Source of the DNA: Selenomonadaceae bacterium
GTDB taxonomy: Bacteria; Bacillota; Negativicutes; Selenomonadales; Selenomonadaceae
NCBI GenBank assembly: GCA_017455645.1
Contig: JAFSZS010000019.1
Coordinates: forward strand, 1 to 43,962
Reading direction: 5' to 3'
DNA: 43,962 nt
Part shown: positions 32,014-41,194 of the stretch, piece by piece
Layout of the letters: each line of letters opens with the position of its first letter
Numbering within the stretch: the stretch's first letter is position 1
The notes under the pieces: generated by a model
What the model saw: only the letters and a program-made list of their open reading frames with translations
The model's database searches: none
What the model was told of the DNA's origin: nothing
Made by a program: the position numbers and the translations under genes

Positions 32014-34956
32014 TTAAAATGCTCCGCTACTTGCAACTTCGGCATTGCGTTTCTCAAAGAAATTTATAAAATCTTCAACCGGCATTGGCTTAGCGTTCAA
32101 AAATCCCTGCCCGTACCGGCAACCTAAACTTAGCAACAAATTTTCTTCCTCGACAGTTTCAATACCTTCACAAATTACGCTCATTCCCAAAGATTGTCCC
32201 AGCTCAATAACTTTGCCCAAAATCTTTTTCATTTTTTGCGAAGAATCCGCGCCCGTTAATACAGACCTGTCAATTTTCATTACATCCATTGGCAAACTGC
32301 TTAACAAACTGAATGACGAATAGCCCGCGCCGAAATCGTCAACCGAAATTGTAAAGCCCATTGATTTTAAGCCGTTGATGATTCTTTGGGCGTTTTGTCG
32401 CGCAACTTTTTTATCGAAGTCGCCAAACATTGTTTCGGTTATTTCAAGTTCAATCAAATTGGGCGGCAGATTATATTTTTCGATAATCGCCCGCATTTTT
32501 TCCAAATAGCCGTCTTCAGTCATATGCAGGCGGGATTGATTAACCGAAATTGGTATAACTTCCTTTCCGGCGTCAAGGCGTTCTCTTTGAAGTTGGCAAG
32601 TTTTTTCCAAAATGTAATAATCGACTTGAATAACAAAGCCGTTTTGCTCGAAGAGCGGGATAAATTTACCGGGCGGCATAAATCCCAATTCAGGACTAAT
32701 CCAGCGTATGAGAGCTTCCGCGCCGACAATTTTTTTGGTTTTAATATCGTACTTCGGCTGATACCACGCCTTAAATTCGTCGTTTTTCAGCGCGTCAATC
32801 ATTCGGTTTTCAATATCGTGTTCGGTTGTCAAAATTTCTTCCAAATTGTCGTCAAAAATTTTTACTTCATTTGCGGAAATTTGTTGACAGGAGGTAACGG
32901 CGCGCCCTATCGCTTGTTGCACGTCAAGGCTTTCATCGTAGTTGCTTATTCCCGCCTTCATATGCACGACGATTTTTGCATTGGCGTCCGCCGTGTCCAT
33001 GTAGCTGTACTTTTCGATAATTTTTGCCGCCCAATCTGCAATTATTGCTACATCTTCGGCTTGACAAAAGCAAATTAAGTGCCCGACGTCAATTCCTGCC
33101 GCCGTAAAAATTACATGCGATTCATTTTTTAAACCGTCCGCCAATGTATGAAATTGTTTATCGACAATTTTATGACCGGTGTTTTTTGTCATTACCGCGT
33201 TGCTTGCCATTGAAAAAACTGTAAAGAAAGTTTTGGCGTAGGGATTATTTTCTTGCAAATATTTAAGTGCAACAGGAACTTTCATTTCAAGCCACGCAAC
33301 ATTCGGCAAATTGTACCTTGAATCTGTATACGCCATTTTCTGCACAATTTCAAAATTTTTCTTGTTCATTTTGCGGCGGTAAATGTACGCGCCCAACGCC
33401 AAAATTAAAAATCCGAAAAAGAAAATGACTTTGAACGGGTTATCGTGAATAATTTTTTTCAGATTGAAAGGCGCGGAAATTTGGCGGTGTTTGTTAAGCA
33501 TATCCCGCACCCAGCTGACGTCGATATGATTTATTTCCTTGTTGAGAATGTGCCAAAGTTTTAAATCGCCTTTGGAAAAAGTGCCTAGGCTTATCAATTC
33601 GCTGTAAGCTGAAACTGCGCCAACTTCCAAATCGTAAGTTTCGGCGGCGTCAATCAGCGCGTTGACACAATCCCGCGCAACGTAGGCAACATCTGCGCGA
33701 CCGTCATTTACAGCTTTTAAAGTTTCTTCAATCGTTGGAAAGTACAAGATTTTTTCTTTGTCAAAATTCTGCTCAATGAAATCTGCCGTGTACTGCAAAT
33801 TTTCACAGCACGCAACTTTTCCCTGCGCGGGTTCACCGTAATAATTTTCACGTGTTACCGGTACATAATCCCGCCGAAAATAATTTTGCGTAGGACGAAT
33901 ATTATATTTTTCTGCCCAGCTGAAATCACAAACCGAATCGGCAACAAAGTCAACTTCGCCTTTCGATATTAAATCCCGCGTTTCTTCAAAGGAATTGGTT
34001 GCAACAATTTCAATTTCAATTTTTAAATCGTCGGAAATTCTTTTGATAATATCCGGCAAAACGCCCGCCAATTTTCCCGCGTCATCAAGGTAAGCGTAGG
34101 GGTGTTGGTACAAAAAAATCGCCGTGCGCAGTTTTTTCTTTTCTGCCAAAAAATTTTTTTCGTCACGATTTAAAAGCAGCGGAAAACCTTCCTTGAGATT
34201 GTACTTGCGTTTCAGCGTGTCACGAATATCTGACTGGTCCAATAAAAGTTGGTCCATTGCCCAATTTAACCGGTCCAAAAGTTCTGTCCTGTCTGCGCGA
34301 ACTGAAAGGCGGTAATTCTGCCTGTCAAAAAGCGCGTAGGTATTTTTAGCCTTGTTGTAAAAAAGCATTGCGTCAACGTAGCCGTCAACTTCGCCGCGGG
34401 CGTAAGCGTCAACAACTTCTTGATAAGTTCTGTAATTGGTAAAAGTGTATTGAAAACCTTCAGCGCGTGCAACTTCTTCAAGCCCGGGCGTATCGTAATT
34501 TGTGCGCACTCTTGCCAAATTTATTTGCGGCTTAATCTGATTTTCTTTAATTACCAGCTCCATTGGAAAACGCCCGACAACGTGATCTGTAGATTTTGCA
34601 TTTATCAGCCACTTATGGTCGCCCGGCAAATTTGGGATTATGTCAATTTCGCCGCTGTTAAGTTTGTCCAAAAGGTCTGTCCAATCGTCGAAAACAATGT
34701 ACTCAAATTCGCAGGGAACGTAATTTTCCAGAAATTCCATATACTCGTATCCGTAGCCGACGGTATGCCCCGGGCGGTCTTCTGACATGAAGCCGGTATT
34801 GACAACGTAGCCGACTTTTAGTTTTTCGTACTCTTTTTGAACGGGCACGCCTTCCACATTTGCAATACCGCTGAAATTTATCATTGAAGTAATTACTGTT
34901 GCCGCTAGCAAATTTTTTAAATTTTTTCTCATAAATTGGCGTGGCTGAAAATTCAT
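32014..34956 (-). CDS. Tandem solute-binding-domain c-di-GMP phosphodiesterase (SBP-SBP-TM-GGDEF*-EAL)
   Basis: 980 residues. A signal peptide is followed by two SBP_bac_3-like (amino-acid-binding) domains (about 45-255 and 270-495), a membrane helix (509-525), a degenerate GGDEF (about 540-700, motif absent), and an EAL domain (about 715-965) with EALIRW at 747, EITET near 838, DDFGAGYSS at 873 and EGIET near 930. All metal and catalytic motifs of an active EAL phosphodiesterase are present. Fused binding domains in the periplasm should gate c-di-GMP breakdown, as BvgS-like receptors do for kinases. ATG 34956 has only a weak site; ATG 34932 (MRKNLKNLL) would give a cleaner signal peptide. 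Divergent from the TRAP-type lipoprotein gene. Confidence 0.93.
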   Translation of the reverse strand: MNFQPRQFMRKNLKNLLAATVITSMINFSGIANVEGVPVQKEYEKLKVGYVVNTGFMSEDRPGHTVGYGYEYMEFLENYVPCEFEYIVFDDWTDLLDKLNSGEIDIIPNLPGDHKWLINAKSTDHVVGRFPMELVIKENQIKPQINLARVRTNYDTPGLEEVARAEGFQYTFTNYRTYQEVVDAYARGEVDGYVDAMLFYNKAKNTYALFDRQNYRLSVRADRTELLDRLNWAMDQLLLDQSDIRDTLKRKYNLKEGFPLLLNRDEKNFLAEKKKLRTAIFLYQHPYAYLDDAGKLAGVLPDIIKRISDDLKIEIEIVATNSFEETRDLISKGEVDFVADSVCDFSWAEKYNIRPTQNYFRRDYVPVTRENYYGEPAQGKVACCENLQYTADFIEQNFDKEKILYFPTIEETLKAVNDGRADVAYVARDCVNALIDAAETYDLEVGAVSAYSELISLGTFSKGDLKLWHILNKEINHIDVSWVRDMLNKHRQISAPFNLKKIIHDNPFKVIFFFGFLILALGAYIYRRKMNKKNFEIVQKMAYTDSRYNLPNVAWLEMKVPVALKYLQENNPYAKTFFTVFSMASNAVMTKNTGHKIVDKQFHTLADGLKNESHVIFTAAGIDVGHLICFCQAEDVAIIADWAAKIIEKYSYMDTADANAKIVVHMKAGISNYDESLDVQQAIGRAVTSCQQISANEVKIFDDNLEEILTTEHDIENRMIDALKNDEFKAWYQPKYDIKTKKIVGAEALIRWISPELGFMPPGKFIPLFEQNGFVIQVDYYILEKTCQLQRERLDAGKEVIPISVNQSRLHMTEDGYLEKMRAIIEKYNLPPNLIELEITETMFGDFDKKVARQNAQRIINGLKSMGFTISVDDFGAGYSSFSLLSSLPMDVMKIDRSVLTGADSSQKMKKILGKVIELGQSLGMSVICEGIETVEEENLLLSLGCRYGQGFLNAKPMPVEDFINFFEKRNAEVASSGAF

Positions 34957-34991
34957 TCGCCCCGCGTCTGCCTCCCGTTCTTTTTTGTGTT

Positions 34992-35020
34992 ATTTTATCA
35001 TATCGGTACACGCCGCGCAA
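34992..35020 (-). promoter_or_regulatory. Possible promoter of the SBP-EAL operon
   Basis: On the minus strand, TTGCGC (35015-35020) and TAAAAT (34992-34997) are 17 bases apart, 35 bases before the start codon. The divergent spacer (34957-35145) is otherwise AT-rich, with one CTGCGCGA word at 35095 (complement). Confidence 0.5.
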
Positions 35021-35145
35021 AAATTTTTACGGCAGGAATTTTTTTTTATGTATCGAAAAATTTTTTATTATCTTTAGTATTTTTACTCAATAATTCGCGC
35101 AGATTGAAAAAAAATTTCGTATTAAATAGAAACGGGGTACAGCTT

Positions 35146-36204
35146 ATGATATGGCGTTGTTTTGCGTCAATTTTTTTATTATTGACGATTGTACCAATTT
35201 TGAGCGGTTGCGGCACGCCGCGGGCGGGAACTCAAAAAAATTCTGATGAATATGAAAAAGTGCGCTTGGTAATGACTGCCAACGGTACAGAAATTGGAAT
35301 TGAAAGTTTGACGGCGCGGAAATTTGCAGAATTGGTTTCAGTTGCAAGCGGCGGAAATGTTTCAATAGAATTTTACCCGAATGACGAATTAAACGGCGGC
35401 AATACAAATGAAGCCGTGCGCTCGTTGACTGAAGGCTCGGTAGATTTGGGCGCGTACGTTGCCGGTACAATGTCAATGCTTGACCCGCGTTTGGAAGTTG
35501 CAACCATTCCTTGGTCTTTTTCAAGTTACAAAGAAGCGCGGCAAGTTATCGACAGCACCGGCGGCGATTTTTACGCCAAAGTTCTTTCTGAATACGGCTT
35601 GATATATCTTGGCTCGACACATAACGCAATGCGGCAACTTTCCAGCAATGTAAAACCTATCCACAATCCGGAAGATTTACAGGGCTTGCGTATTCGTGTT
35701 TTGGGCGGCGAAGTTTACCGGCTTTTATTTTCAACGCTCGGCGCAACGCCTGTACCTTTAAGTTGGAGCGAATTAAATATTGCAATTCGTCAAGGTTACA
35801 TTGAAGGGCAAGAAAACGGCTTTTTCCTCATGCGCTCCGGCAAGTTAAACGAAATTCAAAAATATATGACTGTTTGGAATTACCTTTATGAAAATTATCT
35901 TTTTGTAATTAACCGAAAAACTTTTGACCAGTTGCAGCCGAAAACTCAAAAATTGCTCCGTGACAAAATGCACGAGGCTTGCGAATGGAGCCGCGATTAT
36001 CTGGAAAATACAGAAAGAAAAATTCGCGCCCAATTTGAAGAAGAAGGCTTGGAAGTCATAGACTTAACGCCGGAAGAATTAAGAGTTTTCAAAGAAAAAG
36101 TAAAACCCCTGCGCGAAAGTTTGAAGGAAAAGTACGGCGAAGAAGCTTGCAAGGCTTTTCTGATTGATATGGAAAAAAATTTTGAAAAGGATGATGACTT
36201 GTGA
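35146..36204 (+). CDS. TRAP-type (DctP) solute-binding lipoprotein paired with a diguanylate cyclase
   Basis: 352 residues from ATG 35146 (MIWRCFASIF), lipoprotein signal ending at Cys22 (ILSGC). DctP-family features: LVMTANGTEIGIESLTARKFAELV, GGNVSIEFYPNDELNGGNTNEAVRSLTEGSVDLGAY, IPWSFSSYKEAR, the conserved Arg region LQGLRIRVLGGEVYRLLFSTLGATPVPLSWSELNIAIRQGYIEGQENG. TRAP binding proteins deliver carboxylates to DctQM permeases, but no DctQ or DctM gene is here; the next gene, overlapping by four bases, is a GGDEF protein. It is therefore probably a sensory binding protein for an organic acid. Confidence 0.9.
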   Translation: MIWRCFASIFLLLTIVPILSGCGTPRAGTQKNSDEYEKVRLVMTANGTEIGIESLTARKFAELVSVASGGNVSIEFYPNDELNGGNTNEAVRSLTEGSVDLGAYVAGTMSMLDPRLEVATIPWSFSSYKEARQVIDSTGGDFYAKVLSEYGLIYLGSTHNAMRQLSSNVKPIHNPEDLQGLRIRVLGGEVYRLLFSTLGATPVPLSWSELNIAIRQGYIEGQENGFFLMRSGKLNEIQKYMTVWNYLYENYLFVINRKTFDQLQPKTQKLLRDKMHEACEWSRDYLENTERKIRAQFEEEGLEVIDLTPEELRVFKEKVKPLRESLKEKYGEEACKAFLIDMEKNFEKDDDL

Positions 36205-38603
36205 AGAAGAAAATTTACCACTTTTGCCTGTCAGCATTCTTGTACTTCATAGTTGCAAAATACGCGGGCTTGATTTTGATAATGCCGGATAAAATTTTTG
36301 GAGTTGCAACATTTTTACCGCCGATGTTGGGTTTAATGTGGGGACCGTGGGCAGCGGCGGGCGTTTACATTGGCGGAATTTTTTCAACGCCTGAATTTGC
36401 AAATTTCTTTTCGGCGAAACTTAGCGGCGGCGATTATTTTTTTATTTGGTTTAAAGGTTTATGGGTATTTTTGGTGGGCTTTTTGCCTTACTTTCTTTGG
36501 CACAAAATTTTGATTGACACAGACGAAAACGCGCCGGCTCTTCGAGTTCATACGCTGAAAAAATTTATCACAGTCTTTTTCATAACATTTGCGGTAACTT
36601 CAATCTTTCGCGGCTTGACGGCAAGCGCGGCAGAATTTGAAATGGTAACCGATTGGTTTTTTGCGGCAAGAAAAGCTACACTGCCAATTTTTATTTTCGC
36701 GTGTTTCGTCAACGATTTTTTCATTGCCGTTTTTTTAGATTTGGCGTGGTTTTTCTTTTTGGCAAGCAGCGGTTACACTTTGTACAACCCTGCAAAAATT
36801 ATTGCCGCGCCGCCGATAAATCCTGACGACCATACAAATACCGAAACAAAACAAGCTTGGGTTATTGCGTTTTGGTTTTATTCACTTTTCCCCTTGGGCG
36901 TTTTTTATCTGGACAAATTCCAATTTTACGGTATGGATTTTATCAACGTTTGGCTTTTTTTCGTGGCAGAATGCCTTTCAATGGTTGATATTTATCTTGT
37001 GCTGATGTTGTATTTAATGTTGCGTCATCGCCGCTCCATAATGATGGAAGTTGTATTTTTGGTATCGCAGACAGTATTTTTATCTGCAACAGTTTTGGGC
37101 TGGGGAAGTTCGGTAGCAATGGGCGAAATGGTAACTTCGCACGCCAATGAATCCCTGCACGCAATGAGTGCTATTTGCCGTGAAAGATTGTACCGCACTT
37201 TCTTTTTGGTTAGGCAAGCTGTAAACGGTATGAAATTGCAAGCCTTAAATTCTTTGGAAAGTTACGAGCGTTTGGCTGATGATTCAGAATATCGGCGAAA
37301 TTACCTTAACGAAATGAAGAAAAATTTCAATGCTATAGGGCTGGGAATTGACGGCAACATTTCATACTATTTGCGCTTTATTCCCGAAATTGAAGGAACA
37401 AGCGGCGGTTTCTCAATGCAAAGGGAAGAGGCGCGCTGGGAAGGGCAACTTTCAAATTTCAAGGAACGTGCGCCCATTGACCTTGCGCCTTATGATCCGG
37501 AAGATGTTCAAAATGTCGGCTGGTTTTACATTCCAATGAAGTCAAGAACTGCAACTTGGATTGAGCCTTACGTTGACGCCGTTACAGATTTTTATGTAAT
37601 TTCCTACGTTGCGCCGCTTTTTCTTGAGGGAAAATTTATTGGCGTTGTCGGTATGGATATTGATTTTAATTTTATTATTCAAGAATTGCGCCGAATGTCC
37701 ATTTACGATTACGGCTACGTTTATATTATGAATCGAAACAATTTGGTACTTTACCATCAAGATTTGCCGCAAGGCGCGGTTTTCCAACCCAATCCCGATT
37801 TTCAAGAAATTGAAATTTTTTTGACAAATGGAATGTGGCTTGGAATTGCAACGCCTTTAACCCGCGTCCATGAAGAGCGAAATAAAATAATGATGCACTT
37901 AGTCGCCGCAATAGTTTTTGTTGCAATGTTAATTTCGCTTGTCAGCATTTTCTTTGCGTCCAAGGCGATTAAACCTTTGGCGGGAATGACTGAAGCGGCG
38001 CGGCGAATTGCCTCCGGCGATTTAAACGTTAAAATTTCTTATGAATCCGGCAACGAATTGGGAATTTTGGTACGCAGTATAAAAGAAATGGCGGCGAAGT
38101 TGGAAATTTATGTTTACCGTGACAAATTAACCGGTCTTTTGAACGCGGCGGCCTATATCAGCAAAAAAGCTGAACTTGACGAACAAAGCAAATTAAATTC
38201 CGGCTTAAATTACGGCGTTGTTATTTTTGACGCCAATTTTTTGAAAAAGGTTAATGACAATTACGGGCACGAAGCCGGCAATGAACTTTTGCGCCGCGCT
38301 GCCAAAGTTATCAGCAAAGTTTTTGCCAACAGTTCAGCTTACAGAGTTGGCGGCGACGAATTTGCGGCAATTTTGGAAAATCAAGACTACGACAGGCGCG
38401 AAGAACTTTTAAAACTCTTCGATGAAGCAGTTGCAGCTGAAACTTTTACCGCGGCGGGCGATACGCTGAATTTGTCTGTTGCTCGCGGGCTCGGTATTTT
38501 TGAGCCGGGTATGGATTTTGCCGCCGTTTCCAAAAAAGCTGATTCTGAAATGTACTCTCACAAAGCCGCAATTAAAGCTAAATTCGGCGAAGAAGTACGT
38601 TAA
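36201..38603 (+). CDS. Membrane diguanylate cyclase: multi-TM domain, dCache, HAMP, GGDEF
   Basis: 800 residues. Residues 1-290 form six or seven membrane helices of a MASE-like integral sensor (GVATFLPPMLGLMWGPWAAAGVYIGGIF resembles MASE1-type proteins). Residues about 305-560 form a periplasmic double-Cache-like domain (GVVGMDIDFNFIIQEL, YVYIMNRNNLVLYH). A helix at about 568-590 leads to HAMP (AIKPLAGMTEAARRIASGDLNVKI) and a GGDEF domain with GGDEF at 717-721 and no RxxD I-site, so no product inhibition is expected. GTG 36201 overlaps the stop of the TRAP-type lipoprotein gene (GTGA): tight translational coupling. Confidence 0.92.
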   Translation: MKKKIYHFCLSAFLYFIVAKYAGLILIMPDKIFGVATFLPPMLGLMWGPWAAAGVYIGGIFSTPEFANFFSAKLSGGDYFFIWFKGLWVFLVGFLPYFLWHKILIDTDENAPALRVHTLKKFITVFFITFAVTSIFRGLTASAAEFEMVTDWFFAARKATLPIFIFACFVNDFFIAVFLDLAWFFFLASSGYTLYNPAKIIAAPPINPDDHTNTETKQAWVIAFWFYSLFPLGVFYLDKFQFYGMDFINVWLFFVAECLSMVDIYLVLMLYLMLRHRRSIMMEVVFLVSQTVFLSATVLGWGSSVAMGEMVTSHANESLHAMSAICRERLYRTFFLVRQAVNGMKLQALNSLESYERLADDSEYRRNYLNEMKKNFNAIGLGIDGNISYYLRFIPEIEGTSGGFSMQREEARWEGQLSNFKERAPIDLAPYDPEDVQNVGWFYIPMKSRTATWIEPYVDAVTDFYVISYVAPLFLEGKFIGVVGMDIDFNFIIQELRRMSIYDYGYVYIMNRNNLVLYHQDLPQGAVFQPNPDFQEIEIFLTNGMWLGIATPLTRVHEERNKIMMHLVAAIVFVAMLISLVSIFFASKAIKPLAGMTEAARRIASGDLNVKISYESGNELGILVRSIKEMAAKLEIYVYRDKLTGLLNAAAYISKKAELDEQSKLNSGLNYGVVIFDANFLKKVNDNYGHEAGNELLRRAAKVISKVFANSSAYRVGGDEFAAILENQDYDRREELLKLFDEAVAAETFTAAGDTLNLSVARGLGIFEPGMDFAAVSKKADSEMYSHKAAIKAKFGEEVR

Positions 38604-38625
38604 ACTTTTGCAAAAAAAATATTTT

Positions 38626-39279
38626 CTATTTAATATGAGGATATTTACTGCTATTAAGTAGCACTATAAAAACCAAAGAAAAAATTATCAGAGCCATTGC
38701 CCACTGAAAAGCCAAATCGTAATCGTTGGCTTGCACGGCTGAATAAATTGCAGTACTCATTGTTTGAGTAACGCCGGGGATATTTCCGGCAAACATTATC
38801 GTTGCTCCAAATTCGCCTAGTGCCCGCGTAAATGCTAAAACTGTTCCCGCCAAAATCCCAAATCTTGTATTGGGCAAAATTATTTTCCAAAAAATTTTCC
38901 ATTCGCTAACGCCTAAAGTTTGCGCGGCGTAAATTATATTTTTGTCGAGTTGTTCAAATGCTCCGCGCGTTGTTCGGTACATCAGCGGCAACGAAACTAC
39001 AACCGCCGAAATTACCGCCGCCTGCCACGTGAAAACCAACGATATATCGAACTGCAGTAAAAATTTTCCAATAAAACTCCTCTTGCCAAAAAATAAAATT
39101 AAAAAAAATCCTACCACCGTCGGCGGCAAGACCATTGGTAAAGTTATAAGCGCGTCTGCAATTCCTTTGAAGCGTTTCAAGTTCGCCACTTTGTACGCCA
39201 AAAAAATTCCGGCAAAGAAAGTGATAAAAGTTGCAGAAAGCGCAGTTTTTAAAGTTACTATCAGCGGGGCAATTTCCAT
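38626..39279 (-). CDS. modB: Molybdate ABC transporter permease ModB
   Basis: 217 residues, five to six membrane helices, BPD_transp_1 fold with LPMVLPPTVVGFFLILFFGKRS near residue 45 and the EAA loop AAQTLGVSEWKIFWKIILPN near 138, then TRALGEFGATIMFAGNIPGVTQTMS, a strong ModB/CysW-type signature. ATG 39279 lies four bases after the modC stop, with GGGTGA as ribosome binding site inside the end of modC. Convergent with the diguanylate cyclase, 22 bases apart, with no clear terminator. Confidence 0.95.
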   Translation of the reverse strand: MEIAPLIVTLKTALSATFITFFAGIFLAYKVANLKRFKGIADALITLPMVLPPTVVGFFLILFFGKRSFIGKFLLQFDISLVFTWQAAVISAVVVSLPLMYRTTRGAFEQLDKNIIYAAQTLGVSEWKIFWKIILPNTRFGILAGTVLAFTRALGEFGATIMFAGNIPGVTQTMSTAIYSAVQANDYDLAFQWAMALIIFSLVFIVLLNSSKYPHIK

Positions 39280-39283
39280 TTTT

Positions 39284-40315
39284 TCACCCGTTCATTAAAA
39301 TAATTTTTTCAGCCGGAAAATTTATAGAAATTTCGGCAGCTTTAATTTTCTGCCACAAATTTTTTTGAACTTCCCAACGAATTAAATTTTTGCCTGCGCG
39401 AAGCATCACGATATAAAAAAATGTGTCTTCAATTTCTTTGGCAACTTCAAAGGGAAAAACATTTTCGCCGGCAGTTGCATTTTCCAAAAAATTTGAATGA
39501 ATCCCGACAAATTTTAAATCGTCAGGGATTTTTTTATTTAGCGTCAAAGTTATGTTCCAATCGGTCGCGAAAATTTTATTGGCGTCAATTTTTTTTGCGG
39601 CAGAAATATTTTTGCAGCCCGTCAAAGTAGCCGCGGCAACAGTTTTGGGATTTTTGAAAATTTCCTGCTTTGTATTTGCTTCAGAAATTTTGCCCTGCGA
39701 CATTACAGCAATTTTATCTGAAAGTCTGAAGACTTCGCCGCGGTCGTGCGAAACTAAAATTGCCGCGCCGCCGTAAGATTGAAAAATTTCCTCAAGTTCC
39801 AATTCAAGCCGCCATTTCAAAAAATTATCCAGTGCAGAAAAAGGCTCATCCAGTAACAAAATTTCGGCGTGCGAACTCAAAATTCTTGCAAAGGCTACGC
39901 GCTGTTGTTGCCCGCCGCTTAATTCGCCGGGGTAGGAATTTTCTAAGCCGTTCAATTCAAAGCGTGCAAGATTTTCGCGCAGCTTTTGAATTTTTTCAGA
40001 TTGTGAACCGACGGCGGCAAATAAAATATTTTCTGCAACCGTCATATTTGGGAAGAGTGCATAATTTTGAAAAAGATAACCGACGCGCCGAGCTTGAGGC
40101 GGCAAATTTATTTTTTTATCGCTGTCAAAAAGTATTCGCCCGTTCAAAATAATTTTGCCTTCGTCAGGCGTTTCAATACCGGCGATAGTTTTCAGCGTCA
40201 TACTTTTACCGCAACCCGACGCGCCCAAAAGTGCAAAAACTTCATCTTGCACTTGAAAAGTTACATTCAATACAAAGTCGCGCAGATTTTTTTTAATCGA
40301 TACTTCTAAAACCAT
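39284..40315 (-). CDS. modC: Molybdate ABC transporter ATP-binding protein ModC
   Basis: 343 residues from ATG 40315. Walker A GASGCGKS near residue 31, Q-loop LFQNYALFPNMTV near 83, signature LSGGQQQRVAFARIL near 131, Walker B ILLLDEPFSALD near 151, H-loop SHDRGE. A C-terminal TOBE-like region (about 225-343) is degenerate compared with E. coli ModC. The gene overlaps modA by 23 bases and has no clear ribosome binding site, so it is probably translated by coupling; a TTG at 40324 is an alternative start. Confidence 0.93.
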   Translation of the reverse strand: MVLEVSIKKNLRDFVLNVTFQVQDEVFALLGASGCGKSMTLKTIAGIETPDEGKIILNGRILFDSDKKINLPPQARRVGYLFQNYALFPNMTVAENILFAAVGSQSEKIQKLRENLARFELNGLENSYPGELSGGQQQRVAFARILSSHAEILLLDEPFSALDNFLKWRLELELEEIFQSYGGAAILVSHDRGEVFRLSDKIAVMSQGKISEANTKQEIFKNPKTVAAATLTGCKNISAAKKIDANKIFATDWNITLTLNKKIPDDLKFVGIHSNFLENATAGENVFPFEVAKEIEDTFFYIVMLRAGKNLIRWEVQKNLWQKIKAAEISINFPAEKIILMNG

Positions 40316-41075
40316 ATTTTTCAAAAATTTTCTTTGCAGTTTCAGCCGAAGTAAAATCTAAAAACTTTTTCGCCGCGTCAAGATTTTTTGTGTCTTTAAT
40401 CACAGCCGCGGGATAAATTACCGGCTTATGAGAATTTGCGGGCGCGGTTGCAACAACTTTAACTTTGTCGGAAATTGCCGCGTCAGTTGCGTAAACAACG
40501 CCGCAATCTGCCTCGCCGCTTTCAACCCACGCCAAAACTTGCCGCACGTCAGAACCGTAAACCGCCTTTGCTTGTACCGCGTCCAAAATTCCAAAATTGT
40601 TAAAAATTTCTTCGCTGTACTGCCCAACCGGTACGCCCTTTGGCTCGCCAAGTGCAATGTGCTGAATATTTTCTTCAGTCAAATTTTCAAAGCCGGAAAT
40701 ATTTTTGTCGCTGTCATTCGGCACAATTAAGACAACTTTATTTTCAAGCAGATTTTTTCTTGTACCTTCAGCAAGTGCGCCGGCAGTTTCGAGCGCGTCC
40801 ATTTGTTTTTGCGCGGCTGAATAAAATAAATCAGTACCGCCGCCGTTTTCAATCGCCTGTTGAAGTGCGCCGCTGGAGCCGAAATTAAAAATTACTTTGA
40901 AGTTGGGATTTTCTTTTTCAAATTCGGCGGAAATTTCTTTCATTGCGTCAGTTAAACTTGCCGCCGCTGCAACGTGAATTTCTGTTTGCGGATTGTCATT
41001 CGTGGCAGTACCGCCGCCGCAACCCGTTACCAATAAAGCCGCCGTTGCCATTACCATACCCCAAAATTTTTTCAT
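40293..41075 (-). CDS. modA: Molybdate-binding lipoprotein ModA
   Basis: 260 residues from ATG 41075, behind TGGAGG eight bases upstream; a longer frame to 41141 would include the riboswitch terminator. Lipoprotein signal ends at Cys19 (LLVTGC). ModA motifs: EIHVAAAASLTDAMKEISAEFE, VIFNFGSSGALQQAIENGGGTDLFYSA (Ser residues that contact the oxyanion), LAWVESGEADCGVVYATDA. First gene of modABC, controlled by the Moco riboswitch upstream. Confidence 0.95.
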   Translation of the reverse strand: MKKFWGMVMATAALLVTGCGGGTATNDNPQTEIHVAAAASLTDAMKEISAEFEKENPNFKVIFNFGSSGALQQAIENGGGTDLFYSAAQKQMDALETAGALAEGTRKNLLENKVVLIVPNDSDKNISGFENLTEENIQHIALGEPKGVPVGQYSEEIFNNFGILDAVQAKAVYGSDVRQVLAWVESGEADCGVVYATDAAISDKVKVVATAPANSHKPVIYPAAVIKDTKNLDAAKKFLDFTSAETAKKIFEKYGFRSID

Positions 41076-41087
41076 AATAAAACCTCC

Positions 41088-41131
41088 AAAAAAATTAGAC
41101 TGTCTCCCCAAGCGAATTGAAAAGGCAGTCC
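41088..41131 (-). terminator. Expression-platform terminator of the Moco riboswitch
   Basis: On the minus strand, GGACTG (41126-41131) pairs with CAGTCT (41097-41102), with a possible inner CC/GG extension, followed by AATTTTTTT directly before the modA ribosome binding site at 41082-41087. Formation of this hairpin would stop transcription before modA. Confidence 0.75.
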
Positions 41132-41194
41132 TTTTTCGCAAATTTTTAAAGCTACACCCTTAGAAATTGCCGCGCCAAAAATCTGCAGATATGT

